A DNA stretch of 5,735 bases from an uncultured Clostridia bacterium (lineage in GTDB: Bacteria; Bacillota_A; Clostridia; TANB77; CAG-508). The stretch's first letter is position 1. Each line of letters starts with the position of its first letter. The position numbers and the translations under genes were made by a program. The notes under the pieces are model-generated. The model did no database searches. It worked only from the letters and a program-made list of their open reading frames with translations, and had not been told where the DNA came from. The DNA is taken from positions 1 through 5,735 of the forward strand of contig CALXZF010000050.1 in the NCBI GenBank assembly GCA_944393165.1, written 5' to 3'. Of the stretch, positions 4,223 through 5,735 are shown in pieces.

Positions 4223-4705
4223 ATGGTAGGAACAATAGAACAAATAATACAGTACCTATTTAAGCAAGATAAGACTAAGAAATACGAAGTAAAAGAAGTA
4301 AAGAAAAAAAGAAGTATAAATGCAAATAATTATTTCTGGAAACTTTTACAAGAACTATGTGAATTACAAAACTTAGATACTATAGAAGAATATAAAAAAA
4401 GAGTAAAAGAATTAGGAATATTTAGACGTTTCAGGATAGAAACGAGAGATGTAAAAACATTTAAAATAATGTGGCAAGATAAAGGAATAGCGTGGTTTTG
4501 TGAAATAGCTGATACTGAATATATAGGTAATATAGAATTTAAGATTATAAATGCTTATTATGGTTCTAGTTCCTTTAACTCTAAGCAAATGAGTAGATTA
4601 ATAGATGGAGTTGTACAAGATTGTCAAGCTGTAGGTATTGAAACAAAACCAAAAGCAGAAATAGACAGCTTATTAAGGAGTTGGAATAATGAGCAAAAGA
4701 AGTAA
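4223..4705 (+). CDS. NinB-like phage recombination-associated protein
   Basis: A 160-residue protein of a family widespread in Firmicute phages. The N-terminus has beta strands and the motif KKKRSINANNYFWKLLQEL (27-45). The C-terminus has SSSFNSKQMSRLIDGVVQDC (115-134), then QAVGIETKPKAEIDSLL. This end resembles the conserved '(T)SK-(x)n-EMSxLI-x(n)-GV/I' part of NinB, a lambda protein of the recombination (orf) group that binds DNA and modulates RecA/RecF-pathway recombination. It lies just after the presumed annealase and overlaps the HNH gene by 17 bases, as expected for a recombination block. ATG 4223 follows AGGAGGT (4212-4218), which overlaps the preceding stop codon. The family link is from motif memory; a different uncharacterised family is possible. 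Confidence 0.6.
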   Translation: MVGTIEQIIQYLFKQDKTKKYEVKEVKKKRSINANNYFWKLLQELCELQNLDTIEEYKKRVKELGIFRRFRIETRDVKTFKIMWQDKGIAWFCEIADTEYIGNIEFKIINAYYGSSSFNSKQMSRLIDGVVQDCQAVGIETKPKAEIDSLLRSWNNEQKK

Positions 4706-5001
4706 AGCCTGTGAAATATCACAAAAAACAAAAGAAAAAGTATGGATAAGAGATATGGGCCAATGCATTTTTTGTCATAAATGGGTTCCAATAGGTTGTG
4801 CAAATGCACATTTCATAAAAAGGAGTCAACGGAGGTTTAGGCATAGAAGAGAACATAGTCACATTATGCCCAAAATGCCATTACGAGGAAGATTTTGGAC
4901 AAAACATTAAAATATACGAAGAATACATAGAAAACTATTTAAAGGGCATTTACGGCGCAAATTGGGATAAGTCAAAATTAATTTATAAAAAGTGGAGGTA
5001 A
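4689..5001 (+). pseudogene. HNH endonuclease, disrupted by a +1 frameshift
   Basis: Small phage HNH (beta-beta-alpha metal) nuclease, split over two frames. Frame one runs from ATG 4689 (behind AAGGAG, 4675-4680) and gives Cys26-x2-Cys29 and CANAHFIKRSQ (residues 37-47, His41). It then leaves the family pattern and stops at 4908-4910 after 73 residues. The next frame from 4831 continues GGLGIEENIVTLCPKCHYEE to TAA 4999-5001. Joining them after codon 47, by skipping one base near C4830, restores a 103-residue nuclease with His41, Asn55, His64 and zinc ligands Cys26/29/60/63. The unjoined product lacks Asn55, His64 and two Cys and should be inactive. A stop in the second frame at 4816 confines the lesion to about 4819-4833. 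It could be a real mutation, a base-calling error or, less likely, recoding. Confidence 0.85.
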
Positions 5002-5005
5002 GAAA

Positions 5006-5686
5006 ATGAGTAAAGTGAAATTTGAAATAAAAAATAAATGGACAGGTTCAATATTATTTGAATATGAAAAAGAAGATAATACATTAAAAAAGACTGTTGA
5101 AGAGGCTGTTAGAGTAGGAGCAGACTTAGGAGGAGCAAACTTAGAAGGAGCAGACTTAGAAGGAGCAGACTTAGTAGGAGCAAACTTAGGAGGAGCAAAC
5201 TTAGAAGGAGCAGACTTAGAAGGAGAAAACTTAGAAGGTGCAGACTAAGGAGGAGCAAACTTAGAAGGAGCAGACTTAGAAGGAGCATACTTAGAAGGAG
5301 CATACTTAGAAGGAGCAGACTTAAGAGGAGCAGACTTAAGAGGAGCAGACTTAGAAGGAGCAGACTTAGGAGGAGCAAACTTAGGAGGAGCAAACTTAGA
5401 AGGAGCATGCTTGAGAGGAGCAAACTTAGAAGGAGCATATATTTATATAAGTGATAGTGAAATTGACAGTGAAGAAATAATTAAAACTTTTGAAGAAGAA
5501 AACAATATAAAAATCACAGAATTTTATATAAATAAAAATATTATACCAACAAGATGGAACGCTTTTTGGAGATACGGTTTAATTATTTGCAATTTTGAAG
5601 AAAAAGAAGAAATAGTAGAAGAAATGACATTATCACAAGTATGTAAAGCATTAGGCAAAAATATAAAAATAATTAAAGAAGATTAA
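5006..5686 (+). pseudogene. Pentapeptide-repeat protein with in-frame TAA (80 aa plus continuation)
   Basis: The gene starts at ATG 5006 behind GGAGGT (4994-4999). Residues 1-38 ([17 protein letters not shown], then [11 protein letters not shown]) are the cap seen in phage pentapeptide proteins. About 21 A(D/N)LxG units plus a degenerate last one follow (residues 39-148), predicted to fold as a right-handed quadrilateral beta-helix of about five coils, with Leu facing inward. Codon 81 in unit 9 is TAA (5246-5248) where every other unit has TTA, TTG or ATT, so translation should stop after 80 residues. The same frame then stays open to 5686, through the remaining units and a distinct 78-residue C-terminal domain ([20 protein letters not shown], then [19 protein letters not shown]). 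Some pentapeptide proteins (Qnr, MfpA) mimic DNA and bind gyrase; no such role is shown here. Confidence 0.85.
5120..5449 (+). repeat. 15-bp tandem repeat array encoding pentapeptides, with 60-bp higher-order period
   Basis: Twenty-two consecutive 15-bp units near GCAGACTTAGAAGGA, in register with no indels; the last is degenerate. Superimposed is a 60-bp period: 38-bp blocks at 5128-5165, 5188-5225 and 5248-5285 are identical. Four units make one turn of the beta-helix, so the 60-bp duplications add whole coils. Codon choice is nearly invariant, pointing to recent expansion or gene conversion. Confidence 0.9.
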
Positions 5687-5691
5687 ACAAC

Positions 5692-5718
5692 AGGGGTAAG
5701 ACAAAAGGTTTTACCCCT
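5692..5718 (+). terminator. Strong intercistronic hairpin (terminator-like, no U-run)
   Basis: AGGGGTAAGAC (5692-5702) pairs with GTTTTACCCCT (5708-5718) over 11 bp, including one G-U pair, around a 5-nt loop. It begins 6 nt after the pentapeptide stop. The trailing AACTTTATG is not a U-tract, so this is a weak or partial terminator, or an mRNA stability/processing hairpin. AAAGGAGA at 5728-5735 is probably the ribosome site of the next gene, so transcription likely continues; an ATG at 5725 could alternatively be a start. Confidence 0.55.
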
Positions 5719-5735
5719 AACTTTATGAAAGGAGA

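Noticed and set aside
4624..4809. Minus-strand frame opposite the NinB/HNH junction
   Set aside because: It spans the end of one gene and the zinc-motif coding of the next, with no ribosome site, and is judged an antisense shadow.
5109..5438. Minus-strand frame encoding a Leu/Ser-rich repeat protein
   Set aside because: It is the reverse complement of the 15-bp pentapeptide array. The LLLLS pattern is forced by the repeat, and there is no ribosome site or promoter.
5120..5449. CRISPR-like tandem repeats
   Set aside because: Units are contiguous 15-mers without spacers, keep a protein reading frame and encode a known fold.

Overview
The window reads as the lysogeny switch and the start of the early (rightward) operon of a temperate phage or prophage. 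The host is probably a low-GC, Clostridia-like member of the Bacillota. The evidence is very AT-rich DNA, AGA/ATA/TTA-rich codons, strong AGGAGG ribosome sites in front of nearly every gene, and proteins typical of Firmicute siphophages (S24-type repressor, DUF2513, Gp157, NinB-like, HNH). The sequence alone does not fix the genus, and some other AT-rich phyla would look alike.

Layout. Positions 1-363 (minus strand) hold the N-terminal part of a LexA/CI-type repressor; its protease domain runs off the window. Positions 364-513 are the switch: a near-consensus rightward promoter (TTGACA-17-TATAAT), a leftward promoter (TTGATT-17-TATAAT), and a family of ACGG-N5-CCGT operators. A fifth copy lies at the end of the Cro-like gene (514-732). 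Positions 730-2027 hold an unusual accessory stretch. Two small rightward genes, each behind an identical 17-bp leader, are each followed by a single leftward gene with its own promoter. The leftward genes are a DUF2513 protein and a winged-helix-like protein with a C-terminal membrane segment. They face the operon and could be expressed in the lysogen. Positions 2116-2842 carry four small rightward genes with good ribosome sites, three of them very short (36, 36 and 42 codons).

Positions 2843-5001 form a DNA recombination/replication block: Gp157, a probable single-stranded-DNA-binding or annealing protein fused to an ExoX-like C-terminal module and ending in an SSB-like acidic tip, a NinB-like protein, and an HNH endonuclease gene broken by a +1 frameshift. 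Positions 5006-5686 hold a pentapeptide-repeat gene built from 15-bp and 60-bp DNA repeats and interrupted by one in-frame TAA. An 11-bp hairpin follows, and the window ends on a ribosome site for the next gene.

How it works together (inference): the repressor would silence the rightward promoter through the ACGG-N5-CCGT sites and be destroyed by self-cleavage at its Ala-Gly site on DNA damage. The Cro-like protein would then commit the phage to the operon, which makes the recombination proteins. The two counter-transcribed genes are candidate lysogenic-conversion genes. Two lesions within about 420 bp (HNH frameshift, pentapeptide nonsense) mean either a decaying prophage or base-calling errors.
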